Source: Nectonema munidae (lineage: Eukaryota; Nematomorpha; Nectonematoida; Nectonematidae). From it: a stretch of DNA of 64,000 nt. The stretch spans positions 124,001 through 188,000 of the forward strand of contig JAUIRK010000077.1 in NCBI GenBank assembly GCA_030549495.1. The letters run 5' to 3'. The translations under genes and the position numbers were made by a program. The notes beneath the pieces were generated by a model. That model was not told where the DNA came from. It did no database searches and worked only from the letters and a program-made list of their open reading frames with translations. The number at the start of each line of letters is the position of its first letter. Position 1 is the stretch's first letter. Positions 36,901 through 45,994 of this stretch are shown piece by piece.

Positions 36901-38676
36901 GAGATTTCTTCCCAAGGAAGTTCAAACAATGAAAATAGATTATCACATTTTTACCTGCTTTGAATATAAAAAATAATATCAAAACAAAGCGAATTTTTTT
37001 TACAATCAAACCAAAATATATGTACATGCACATGCTCAATTATGAATTTAAGGGAATGAAGAGACAGGAATGGCCGTCTTAGAGCTTCTCAATTCCGAGA
37101 AATTATACACCAGAAATTAAGAAATGTTCTTTTTTGCATAAACTCAATCATATCATCTTTTTCCAAAAATATAAAATTGAATCATTTTTGTATTATTTTA
37201 TTTTATATGATGTATTAAGATTATAAATAAATTAAAATTATTTAAATATGTTTTTTGAATATGCCATATCAAAGTTTACTACTGAAAACAAGTAAGTAAA
37301 AATGCTAGCATATTCTCTCCTATCTATGTTTATAATTTATATGCTATCAATCACACCTACCCTGCCTACTACATATTAGAAAATGCAAGTGCGAAAAATA
37401 TGTAGCATTGTGCCCTATTATGGCAAAAAGTAACGACTACCAAGATATTTTGAAGTTTTCTTCTACAAATAACCGATTAAAAAATTGGGAACATAAAACA
37501 TATGGATTTCGCCACCCTTATATTGAAATTTTGAAACGTTTACTTGGTTTATTTATATCAATGTAAATTGTGATCATGATGATTACTCGTGATTGCGACT
37601 CGAAAGAAAAGTTCTGACCTGAAGAACATTCTTGAGCATTTTTCTATCCGTGAAGTTCCTTTGCTCCACATCTCCCTAAAAAAGGAAGGTAAAGGTACCA
37701 TAGGGTGTTTTCATCGAGAAGGCACAATTGCACCGCTTGTATTGAACTATGAGGAAAGCAGGCTTGATGCCGGATCGAACCCAAGACCTTGAGTTATCGA
37801 ATCCAGCATCTAACCAACCCTACTCACGCCCCCTGATCTTGGCGCGATGAGATACAAAACAATCTCAGCGTCACTATCAAACATATTTCGATTGAAATTA
37901 GAATTCTCATTTTCTTGACCCACACATCATCTGCAGAATATATATATGAATAATATTTATATTTTAATTGGAATAAAAATCTAATAAAACTATCTTTATA
38001 AATATAAACGTTTTTGAACTTGTCCTGCGTTTTGTAACATTCGCAAATTTTATGGACAAAATTTTGAAGCTACTTCGTAACAACAGAGTTAATCCGCGTC
38101 CCAAATATAAGCTATTATTATCAGGAACATGTATACTATGTGTGAATGATCCACGCCGTAACTTTAGAGACATTGAGCTAATTAGAATATTTATTATACA
38201 ATAATAATATAAGTAGAAGGAATAAAAATGTAAAATTATTTTCAAGGGATTAATCTATATGCTGGTGGCATAATATATGTGTTTTTCCTATTTTCGTTCA
38301 CACACTTTTCAATTTCACCTTTTTTTTCTTTGGGCTAAATTCTGTTTACGTAGATAACCCGCACACCCGTTTTAGGTGAACTAATTCTGATATAAAAGTG
38401 CTGGTTAAAAGCGAGTGCTTACTGTAAGTTAAATGTTCCATATGAGAAAATTTAAAATTATACTATAAATCATTTTATCCGTTTTTTCATTTGTTATGAT
38501 CAAACTTATTCACCTTGATAACGTTACCCTTATTTCTTTAGCACATGGACAAGGAGTTGTCGGATATCGTTTTGTCGAAACACGATCTAATGGTCATCAA
38601 TTTTCACTCGTACGAAGTTTATTTCCTTGAAACAATCGGTCTTGTTCACAGTCCCAGAAGAATTTGCGAAGGATAA
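18969..38676 (+). CDS. F-box and leucine-rich-repeat protein (FBXL-like), eight exons
   Basis: Likely SCF substrate receptor: the F-box binds SKP1 and the LRRs hold the target. I read eight exons: 18,969-19,235; 21,678-21,783; 24,716-24,935; 28,435-28,612; 30,863-31,029; 34,693-34,779; 36,064-36,178; 38,542-38,676. All introns are GT-AG, every junction keeps phase (0,1,2,0,2,2,0), and the sum, 1,275 nt, gives 424 residues plus stop. Exon 1 holds the F-box: LSLLPLEVVVQILSHFTLEE and LVCKRWYEHCQNPIFW (about 13-60). Cysteine-containing LRRs follow, e.g. INACPHLTHFKAQSC (exon 3), HLRCLDLSENKGVDDD (exon 5), PNLSKLNLCFCWRITDDGL (exon 6) and LRRLELTGL (exon 7). Exon 8 (LMVINFHSYEV) is the least certain. 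Introns of 1.3-3.7 kb are filled with mobile elements. Which vertebrate FBXL it matches is not clear. Confidence 0.85.
20474..21060 (+). mobile_element. LINE reverse-transcriptase 3' fragment (in intron 1)
   Basis: The frame 20,474-20,700 reads SVFCNKCVQSRCSKIRSL, then VEGVELKEVNQFCYLGEIL, which is the region after the catalytic core of an RTE/CR1-like LINE (the V-E-K-F-C-Y-L-G-D block). After a stop the similarity goes on: NKAAWNKFRSLSRILF, and in later frames WFEHINRRSKGE. Several stops and frame changes; dead. An ATT trinucleotide run follows at about 21,092-21,107. Confidence 0.7.
22375..22388 (+). repeat. Run of 14 G (in intron 2)
   Basis: An uninterrupted G tract in very AT-rich surroundings, within the stretch 22,340-22,640. 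I see no element around it. The rest of intron 2 (21,784-24,715) is AT-rich, starts with a (CT)n run at 21,792, and shows no other nameable feature. Confidence 0.7.
25141..25236 (+). repeat. CA/CACT-rich microsatellite, left half
   Basis: A degenerate run built on CACACTCACTCT. It continues at 28,130-28,320, on the far side of the 2.9 kb transposon, which therefore inserted into the middle of one simple-repeat array. Its last eight bases (25,229-25,236, ACGCACAC) are the left target-site duplication. Confidence 0.85.
25237..28129 (-). mobile_element. Complete hAT-like DNA transposon (2,893 bp) with 8-bp target duplication
   Basis: Ends are 13-bp inverted repeats: TAGGGTGCTTTTA at 25,237 and its reverse complement ending at 28,129. 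The flanks are a perfect 8-bp direct repeat ACGCACAC (25,229-25,236 and 28,130-28,137), the duplication length of hAT elements. A second inverted motif AACTTGCGCAA sits about 120 bp inside each end (25,363-25,373 and 28,005-28,015), likely a transposase binding site. One transposase gene fills the minus strand. The element lies in intron 3 of the F-box/LRR gene, antisense to it. Confidence 0.9.
25538..27731 (-). CDS. hAT-like transposase of the intron-3 element, damaged
   Basis: A DDE-type transposase related to a large set of arthropod and cnidarian proteins usually left as uncharacterised. Frames in order: 27,402-27,731 (start MASGTRSKKSIWLIG; six more upstream codons are open), 25,952-27,433 (493 codons, the core), 25,726-25,947, and a last part ending at the stop 25,538. 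In the core: first likely acidic residue Asp201 (PWDSKVMLDLTG), second Asp266 (CFDTTAVNTG), the C-x-x-H motif Cys295-His298 (CRHHILE), and RARWMAKAIY (about 407-416), like the T-R-W block of hAT. Breaks seen: a one-base change in an A run near 27,420, frame changes near 25,950 and 25,760, and one in-frame TGA near 25,630 where CGA (Arg) is likely ancestral. So it is young but probably inactive. No C-terminal hAT dimerisation motif is obvious. Confidence 0.75.
28130..28320 (+). repeat. CA-rich microsatellite, right half
   Basis: Degenerate (CACA/CTCA)n array, starting with the right copy of the target duplication ACGCACAC. It is the continuation of the array at 25,141-25,236. Confidence 0.85.
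28613..30862. other. Intron 4 of the F-box/LRR gene
   Basis: No repeat or coding segment that I can name. A 61-codon frame at 30,073-30,258 has no supporting motif. Confidence 0.4.
31055..31353. mobile_element. Probable MITE with CAGGGTTG ends (intron 5)
   Basis: Starts CAGGGTTGGGGATTC and ends with the reverse complement of CAGGGTTGAAGAGTGG, giving an inverted repeat of about 8 bp. The inside is rich in GAGTCGGA/TCGGAGTC words, as in a known class of hAT-type repeats with ends of GGAGTCGGAGTCGG. Related words occur at 35,860-36,000 and 36,340-36,600. No clear target duplication. Confidence 0.45.
33350..34010 (-). mobile_element. hAT transposase relic, C-terminal half (intron 5)
   Basis: On the minus strand, in broken frames: a segment with SRLDENVLLMQKNRLQS near 33,780-33,850, and the diagnostic hAT dimerisation block PTSAIERSFSTVKRVNT at about 33,370-33,425, which corresponds to the consensus P-x-T-S-A-x-x-E-R-S-F-S-x-x-K-R. 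Multiple stops and frame changes show it is an old dead copy. Minus-strand sequence at 32,395-32,637 has an open frame of 80 codons that I do not recognise; it may or may not belong to the same element. Confidence 0.65.
34950..35640 (+). mobile_element. LINE C-terminus with 3' end (intron 6)
   Basis: From about 35,285 frames read NMMGVTLKGRIRNEEVRRL, MWFGHVLRKKEDDARQAL and then RQRKRWKDGVKERLNDLGL with WRQRIVNIDPQL, the usual end of RTE/CR1-like LINE polyproteins. At least two frame changes. Upstream, at 34,966-35,040, the words CGACCGGATGCCCTTCCTGA and CACACCCACGGGCACATACC form a motif shared with LINE and SINE families in many animals. Composition is clearly more GC-rich than the intron around it. 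Confidence 0.65.
37692..37830 (-). repeat. tRNA-derived SINE (intron 7)
   Basis: Second full copy of the SINE at 17.2 kb, same orientation; read on the minus strand the B-box region is GGGTTCGATCCGGCATC. Differs from the other copies by scattered substitutions. Confidence 0.8.
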
Positions 38677-38679
38677 GAC

Positions 38680-39780
38680 ATTAAAATAAGCATTTTGGCA
38701 TTGCTTAAAACTCTCTCGCACACAACTCCGCCTCTTACTACTCTCGTGTGTCTTCCTCTTTTTTGCGTCAAGCAACAATGCAGCTTGTTTTGATTTCATT
38801 TCAACTTTATATTTTTACCTGTGAATAAAATGACTGTGCATATGAATTCTAGTTCGAAGCTTTCATATTTTTTACATGGAGTTTCTCTCACTTTTTCATA
38901 TTAAATGCACAGTTCTAGACTTTTAAAGCGAACCACTTGACCATTTTCATGGCCTGATTTTTTTGGTCTGAAGTTAATCTACAAAAAAACTTGCGAAACA
39001 CATTAAATTTGATATAACTGAATCTCGATTTAAAAAAATAGGACGTATTTTTCAAAAGGAAATGTAATTCTATTTTATCTCTCTCGCTTAAGAAAATTTT
39101 GGCCATAAAGTGATTTTAAAAGTTCTAAATTGAGATGCAGACAATTTTCAAATTAAAAAGCAGGCGACATTAACTCGTTAACGACCAGAATAATCAGACG
39201 ATATCTAATGTAAAGCAAAAGATTTGTATTAAAGAGCATTGATAAACGCAGACGATTTTATTTTTGTAAAGTCGACATATGTCGACTGTGATTGATCAAG
39301 TTTGACTATTTTTTTTAATATAAATTCAGAAATATTATGAACATTTATATATGTCCAAGAATCAAAGGTTGGAAGGAGCGAATAAAAATAAAGGAAATAA
39401 TTGATAAGCATAATGTGGCATACGATATTCACATCTTTGTCACCCTTGATGCAACTTGTTCTTGCATTGTTGATTTTGCCAGAACTTCTGCTCATTTACA
39501 CATACTTAGATTAAGTGCATCACTTTGCCAGTTGCCTGTTTTCAAATATCGTCAGAGGGAGGCATCAAATGAGCAAACATAAATGTTTTCTGGCAATAAA
39601 TTATGCCAGTAATAAAATTATGAAACACCACCAACTTTTTTACTTACTAATCAAATTCGAAAATCTGCGCAAACAAACTCGTCTTAGGCGGATGCAAGGG
39701 CTTGACTAACAGAATGCTATGGGTGATAAATCGCTGTGCCTGTGTTAGCTGAGGGTCTCAACTATTTACTACCAAGTAAG
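38680..39780. other. 3' flank of the F-box/LRR gene
   Basis: An antisense frame at 38,587-38,799 overlaps the last F-box exon; I do not call it. Near 39,190-39,270 lies a diverged copy of the sequence at 7.69-7.75 kb. The frames at 39,337-39,709 show no known motif. Confidence 0.35.
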
Positions 39781-39783
39781 ACA

Positions 39784-39942
39784 CAGACAAACCTGTATTA
39801 AGAGACGCCTTAAGGGAATGCTTGCATGCGGTCTTGTGAAAAGCGGGTGACATAATGGAGGTCGAATAAGCTCAATCACGATTGTTTCGCAAGAATAGAA
39901 ATTGGTCGCTATAGAGCGCTGCTAGTTAAGCAGGCGTGACTG
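39784..39942. mobile_element. pogo/Tigger-type MITE (159 bp)
   Basis: Begins CAGACAAACCTGTATTAAG and ends with the reverse complement of CAGTCACGCCTGCTTAAC; such ends (CAGTCAAACCTCTATTAAG-like) belong to pogo/Tigger elements of the Tc1/mariner group. The right side is followed by TA, the expected target duplication; on the left TA seems to have mutated. Internal repeats of GGTCG and AAGGG words also fit. Non-autonomous. Confidence 0.5.
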
Positions 39943-40734
39943 TAATTTTATAGACACTATTTTTAAATTTGTTTTTTTGGTCAAACTTTAAAAGTGAGAA
40001 TTTTCATGAATAAGAATGATCATATTTCAATTTTTATCTTGTTCTTTGCTAATTTAGAAAAATTTCACCGTAATAAAATTACGCATTAATAAGTGGAGTT
40101 TAAAGAGATAGAAAGGATTCAATTAAAAATAGAATACAATGCAAGAAAATAGAATTGAAAATTTTTATATAGAATCAAAAAACGCTAAAAAAAAAGATGA
40201 ATATAATTGATATGTGAAAGTAGATTGTAAACAGCTAAGAATCAATTACTTGGACTTGAATGTTTATGGAAAATAGGTTATAGTGTCTCGTGATAAAATC
40301 TTAATTACTAGGGTCGCTTATTTTTTATATGATTAAACTTTTTATAAGAAATGATTTATTATGCATGGTTAGAGTTTCAGAGCCAGACACAAACAAAATT
40401 ATTCTCGATATAGGAGGTGCTGTTCGACAACTGATACTGAAGGTATTCTTGAATACACGTTGTTCCCCCTTATCTTAAATACTTTTCCATTGGAAGAGCA
40501 TTGTGGAAAATCCAAAGCAAAGACACCTGGGGCTCAATATTTATTTTTCATTGAGAACCACTTGTTTGCATCAGTCGTATTGATCCTTTTAAAAAATGAT
40601 ACAAGGTTCGAATGTTGAAGTTTGGCATGATTTTTTGGTCTGGAACAGTGAGCATAAGGAGTAGTTGAAATATCAATGAAAATTGAAAGACATGCATCAT
40701 CTTGTTATGCTGTAGTTATTAAGAAGTGATTTGA

Positions 40735-42073
40735 CTCAACCGAAACGTCAGAGTGTTCCAAAAGCATATACGATTAAAGGAAAGTTCTGCTTGCTCTCAA
40801 CCTTTGAACGAAATTTGGAAAAGAATGGGTTTCCTCCCGCTTCGCATAAATTAAATGTCGTCTGTTTCCCACAATTATGTAAAATAGAAAGTGCAGTGAA
40901 CGTTACATCCGCTATTTCAGAGGAAATTGCTTAATGTAAGCAAAGGTGTAAACTGTCATTTCGTCTTTAACTTCCGAATGACAGAGGTCACAATTTCCAA
41001 TCAACTCTGAAGGACGCTCAATGCTCATCACAATTTTGTCAAATGTCAAAGATTGAGAATTTTTTGAGAAACTAATAACAATTTTTATTACCATTACATT
41101 AAATTATTACATTTTTTCACTCCTCCATCTTTTAAAATGACGATTTATGTTTTATTTGAACTCAATTTGTTGTTTCAAGACTCCAAGTGTTACTTTTCTT
41201 TTTGTCACGGAAATCCAACTCACGATTGCTCGCACATAGATCTTTCAACTCATTTGTTGGCAAAGTCAATTTGAGTTTAGATCGACTAATTCAAATTAAA
41301 ATTTAAAGAAAAGCAAAATTATTTTCATAAAACTACTCCCAATAAAAAAATTTAAAATACGTGAGCTATTAGCAAAGTATCAGCGAAAATTTAGCTTCAT
41401 GTAATAATTATGAATAATGTATTTTGAAATATTGGAATTATTATTTTGTAAATATTTTTGATTTTATCAAAATAAAATAAGGTGCTGATGGTAAGTAAGG
41501 GTTTTTCCATTCACAATTATAACGATAATGCTCAATCTAAGCTTGAATCCTCAAATTCATAACGAACGATTCTAGCATTCTTCTATCATGATCCATTGAC
41601 AAAATCGCCTCCAAGTTTCAAACTTAGGTACTCTCACTAAATATTTTGGTCTGTTCACTACTTAACTTCCACACAACGAGATTTTGCAGAATATTTTTTC
41701 CACCCCCCCAATTCAATTGAAAAACATTGTTTATCTTCTCTTTTATACCAATAGCGATTTTCTCCATGACCATTATCCCACAATGGCACTTTTCATTCTC
41801 AGTGATAATTCTCCGGTCACGTTTAAAAAGAACATACGTGTTTGTAAATAGCACTGCATAGCTTTCCCTAATTGCTTGTGCAGGAGATGCACGCGCATAT
41901 TTATAGATATTTCCATGAAATGATTTTTCCGACTTATGGAAAATAATTATATACAACGCAAATCTTTGTATTTTGCGACACCCTTTTCTAGATACATATC
42001 TTTTACTGACAAAATACTTGGAACAAGACCCAATATAGAAGTTGAAATCATTGCGATGTAGATAATTCTTCAT
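40735..42073 (-). CDS. Possible exons of an unrecognised minus-strand gene
   Basis: Three stretches with coding-like content lie in order on the minus strand. In 41,624-42,073 the part after an acceptor-like ATTATTTTCCATAAG (about 41,938) reads NIYKYARASPAQAIRESYAV, LFTNTYVLFKRDRR and GIMVMEKIAIGIKEK, patterns that could be beta strands of a PH-like domain. At 40,912-41,094 is IERPSELIGNCDLCHSEVKD. At 40,740-40,925, in another frame, is FTALSILHNCGKQTTFNLCE. Junctions between them could not be placed: no acceptable GT-AG intron joins the last two. They may be exons of a real gene, unrelated pieces or chance. I do not recognise a family. Confidence 0.25.
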
Positions 42074-43719
42074 TAAGACATATAATTATGTGAGAAGATG
42101 AGAAAATTGTCATGAAGAGAACAATAGATGCAACCATGTGGTACTGCCATTCCAGTCACCATGATTGTAAGATGAAGGGAAAAAATTGATTTTGTTAAGT
42201 TTATCACATTCAAATCAAGTTTGTTCAAATATAAAATATTGAACATTTTAGGTTTTATAGTTGACAAAAACACGAGATTTTTTATACAAAACGAAGTTTC
42301 GTCGACAACAAAAATAATATTTTGTTAAGAGACGTAATGAATTTGAAATATCACTTTAATATAGGTAATTTTTTGAAAATCTAAAGTTTTAGATTTGTTT
42401 ACGAAATATCGTTTTTTTTCGAGGAAATCTCCTTTTGTCGACGAATTCTGGTGTTCCGGTTTCAGTGAGTTTGCTGTTTGAAATATTACGATGGCATGAT
42501 GATGATGTGCGCAAATTTCTTCATTACTCCTGTGCAGGCGCTTTTAGAAAAAAATTTCTACATTTGTTGGACATGAAATTCACTTATACTCTTTTATTTT
42601 CGTACTGGCATCCCCCACTATCCCAATTTTCTATTTACTGAAAATCACTAAGGTAAAAATCCGTTTTGGGAATAAACTTTTTTTGTAAATAAATATTCGT
42701 TACAAAAGTTGTGAAGAAGTTGTCAAGACAATACCTGGTGTGGCTATTTAGAAACAATGAGAATTTACATAAATCTTTATTTACAAGGTAGCTAGATGAG
42801 AATCTTAAGCCGGACACATTTTAAAACAAGCCTCTAATAGACAATCTATAGATTGTCATGGACTTTACATACTATGATAAGTAAATAATCCTCCAGGAGA
42901 TGTTTAGAGTTTGCATCCCTCTTGCCATAAGAATGATTCTATTTATTTATATTATAAAAGTTAATATCTTTTGACGTGAATTTACTTTCCGTATGAATTC
43001 ATTACATATGAAGAAATCTGAAAACTTGTTGAAATTTTTTTAAAAGCAAAGTTGTAAAAATGAGGGTAAAATAGAAGAAGTAGAAATGCTATAGAAAACT
43101 GTCTGGTGTTCAAATACGTGCCTGAAAATATTTAACGAGCATTAAAGATTTTTAATACTCTTTTATAATTTAACTCTGATGAAATCGAATCTTGTCCAAT
43201 AGATGGTGACTATTGCGACAATAAAAGAGTTTAAAATACTCCATCTTGGTACGCAAAATAATAATATATTTGTTACTTCGATTGGATAAAGCAGGACATC
43301 AGAATTAACAAGAAGGTCCCGATTGAAGAATATGTCAGATAAATCCAGATTATTCTAGAGCAGTGTTCCCTAACTTTTATGCGCTCTGTATCGCTTGCCA
43401 AAAAGCTTAAAAGCCCGAGATACCCTACTTAAAAAGCGCGCTTCTGAATTTATTTTCCGTGAAGAAACATGCAGCCGAAGATATTTTTCAAGAATCTTCC
43501 AATTGTTTGTTAGTACACAGGCTCTAATTTATTTCACAAATGAAGACATTTTTTAATAATTGTAATATCAAATTAGGATTTAGTACCTATTTATCTGAAT
43601 TAGCTGGATCTCCGCAGTCAGTCGTATTTCAGAAGCGAGTTTTGAATATCAGGCTACTATCTTTGTTGGAAGCAAATAGAACAAAGACACCATGTAAAAG
43701 TATTCGCATCCTGACTTTG

Positions 43720-43779
43720 GAGTATACGTGAAATATAGCGCGCCAAAACTGAGTTATCGATTTCACTTTTAAAAAAGCA
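43720..43779 (+). repeat. 60-bp target-site duplication, left copy
   Basis: Identical over 60 bases to 44,433-44,492; starts GAGTATACGTG and ends AAAAAAGCA. The inverted partner repeat (near 60,375-60,434) has this sequence once only. Confidence 0.9.
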
Positions 43780-44432
43780 AGAAAATTTTGCACACACAGA
43801 ACCTGTCTTCAAAATTCACTATTTACTCAAACTGAATGATCTCTTCAATCTTAAAGTTGCTTGCTTTTTGCATAAAAACATCAATAACAGACCACATGGA
43901 CTCTTCAGCAAATTTCTACAATATAATGATAATATAAAGCACGAAACCCGAAAAGCACACGATCCTTTGCCTGTGTTTTTCCGACTCTCAACTTCTACTG
44001 TGTCAGTCAGATACAAAACAAATTTACTTCACAAACAATTTCCTTTTCTCTTTCAAGACCCCAATTTATCTGTGAAAACCTTCAAAAAAATTTGGAAAAA
44101 TTTTTTTATTTCTTCCTATAGCCATTATACCTATTGTGACAGAAACTGCTATGTCTGCTCTACTTCCTAATTTTATTATTTGACTCTACAACAATATTTC
44201 ACTTTGTTTCCGTGAGCAATGCTTTGAACTCGTGTCCTCGATGCTTCATTTTTCTACCCTATCCTTGAAAGTCTGTGTTGAATCCTAACTGCGGCCTCCT
44301 GGCTTTTGGATCTTCACAAAATTACCTACATTATTTTCATACTGTTTCGATAATTTGGTTCAGTTGTTTTTGTCATACTTTTCTCATGCGTAAACTTTCA
44401 TTTGTAAATAAATAAATAAATATATTTTAAAT
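43780..44432 (+). mobile_element. 5'-truncated LINE inserted in repeat A
   Basis: The insert of 653 bp codes at its left end for a LINE C-terminus: LNDLFNLKVACFLHKNINN, then STVSVRYKTNLLHKQFPF and LSVKTFKKIWKNFFISSY, typical of the last 100 residues of CR1/jockey-type polyproteins. A stop, about 250 bp of 3'UTR and a tail of (TAAA)n ending ATATTTTAAAT follow. It is bounded exactly by the 60-bp direct repeats, so it arrived by target-primed reverse transcription after repeat A was already in place. Confidence 0.85.
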
Positions 44433-44492
44433 GAGTATACGTGAAATATAGCGCGCCAAAACTGAGTTATCGATTTCACTTTTAAAAAAGCA
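44433..44492 (+). repeat. 60-bp target-site duplication, right copy
   Basis: Exact copy of 43,720-43,779, directly after the LINE tail. Confidence 0.9.
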
Positions 44493-45129
44493 CACAAGTG
44501 ACTAAATCCAAAAATTACTCTTGTATTTCCTCTGGAATGCTAGATACACCAAATTCAGTACAAAATATATTACTTTCCCAAGAACATTGTTCTTCTGAAA
44601 GCTCAGGAAACTGTAGATTTTTAGTAATCTTAACTTTGAAAAACTGATCTTGAACTGCGATATTTCAAGGAATAGTTTGGGAAAATCTGTAGTTTAAAAC
44701 AAAGGTTAAGATTATAAAATTTTTATTTTAAATATGAGAGTATGTTTATGAGATAATTTTCAGGCATGCATCACTAATTTTATTTGCACTTTGACACCTT
44801 TTTTTCAGAGCACCGTAGATTTTGCGAACCATAAGACACACTTTTTTCTCTCTCTTTTCTCATAAAAATATGATATGCATCTTATACAACGAAAGTCTTA
44901 TTTAATTTTTCAAATATACGTCTAAGAGATTAAATAAATAAACTTCAAATTTATTAATAAACAGTTAAAGTATTGTAAAGATAAATTATGAATGGATGCG
45001 CTTAAATATTCAAGTTCACCTAAATCTTCAAACTTTTTTACAACTTGATTTACATTATCTTTTTGTTCCAATAAAAGGCTTTAAAATAGGCGCCATTTAA
45101 CTAAGAAATTTTTTTTCAATTTAGTAAAG

Positions 45130-45459
45130 ATGATCAACAAACAAAATATTAAAGAAGATATTTTTAATATCTTATCACAAAACGATTTTATTAATAAAAT
45201 CGCTGATCTAGCTGGCAATATCATACAGCAAATCACAGATCTTAAAAATGAAGTCGAATGTTTCAAATCTGAAGTTAAACAACTGAAAGAACCAAATGTG
45301 ACTGATCTCAAGAAAGAGATCGAATCTTTAAAAACTAAAGTTAATCAATTGAAAGAAGAAAAGGTGAACTTGATTGAGAACACTATGGAGAGCAATAAAA
45401 TCAAGTGTATACAGCTTATTGATAATAATTTGAAAATGAAGTGTAACATGCAAGAATAA
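45130..45459 (+). CDS. Coiled-coil protein, probably LINE ORF1
   Basis: A complete 109-codon frame, ATG to stop. From about residue 30 it is a heptad-patterned coiled coil: NEVECFKSEVKQLKEP, then LKKEIESLKTKVNQLKEEK. Small coiled-coil proteins of this type with many Lys and Glu are usual as LINE ORF1 trimerisation segments, and the sequence just upstream (AGGCGCCATTTAACTAAG) looks like a repeat 5' end. A host origin cannot be excluded. No reverse transcriptase follows. A second short frame after it, with NKCGKVLDFLNSKI, may be a frame-shifted continuation. Confidence 0.4.
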   Translation: MINKQNIKEDIFNILSQNDFINKIADLAGNIIQQITDLKNEVECFKSEVKQLKEPNVTDLKKEIESLKTKVNQLKEEKVNLIENTMESNKIKCIQLIDNNLKMKCNMQE

Positions 45460-45710
45460 TAAATGCGGTAAAGTTTTAGATTTCTTAAACTCAAAGATAA
45501 AATTGGATATATCCAAATCTGACATTGATAGAAGAAGAAGAAGAAGAACTAATTAAGAAAGAGGAAATTACTACAAGGCGTCTAAAATTTATATTAATTA
45601 AGATTGGACTAGTCCTAATTTTAATATGTGATGAATGTTAAAAACAGTAAACATTTTGATCATGTGTTTTTATGTTTTGTATTTGTCAAATTTGCAAACG
45701 ATTATTAGGA

Positions 45711-45977
45711 AGGGCCGGCCCTAGTGTTCGCGGGGCCCTATGCAAAATGGATTGCGCGGAGCCCAGTGTGGGTAGGAAAAAAGATGAAAAGTGAGAAATA
45801 AGATTTTGAAAAAAAGAAAAGGCATTTGTTTTATTACTTTTTCATTAACACAAAATGACGAACAAAGTTACTTTACTTTGCGTTTAGCGAAATCATACAA
45901 TATATCATCAAAATGAAAAATGAGAAGCGCGGGGTCCATTGCGGCCGCATAGGTTGGAGTGGTCTAAGGCCCGCCCT
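45711..45977. mobile_element. MITE with AGGGCCGGCCCTAG ends
   Basis: About 267 bp. Left end AGGGCCGGCCCTAG, right end the reverse complement of AGGGCGGGCCTTAG, 12 of 14 matching. Ends of this kind (AGGGCCGGCCC) occur in a widespread group of hAT elements of animals. GC-rich ends and AT-rich centre. A clean target duplication could not be set. Confidence 0.55.
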
Positions 45978-45994
45978 AATTATTATTGCTAGAA

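Larger units (their letters stand above)
42815..44935 (+). repeat. Interspersed repeat 'A' (inverted partner at 59.9-61.3 kb)
   Basis: From CACATTTTAAAACAAGCC at 42,815 to AATATACGTCT at about 44,930 this sequence matches the reverse complement of 59,943-61,337 with scattered substitutions and small indels. It includes an 18-bp perfect palindrome GACAATCTATAGATTGTC (42,840), a hAT-like word CAGTGTTCCCTAAC (43,363) and, near its right end, ATTTTGCGAACCATAAGAC. It is interrupted by a LINE (43,780-44,432). It encodes nothing I can recognise (a 63-codon frame at 43,540 is interrupted in nothing but matches no family). Likely a non-autonomous DNA transposon or composite of old elements. Confidence 0.8.

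Noticed and set aside
38587-38799. 70-codon antisense frame rich in Lys and Arg
   Set aside because: Overlaps the last exon of the F-box gene, which is supported by phase and LRR pattern; no motif or splice support for the antisense frame.
40740-40925. VHS-domain-like reading of the minus strand (ALSILHNCGKQTTFNLC)
   Set aside because: Similarity is limited to a few spaced positions and other frames of the same stretch are open as well.
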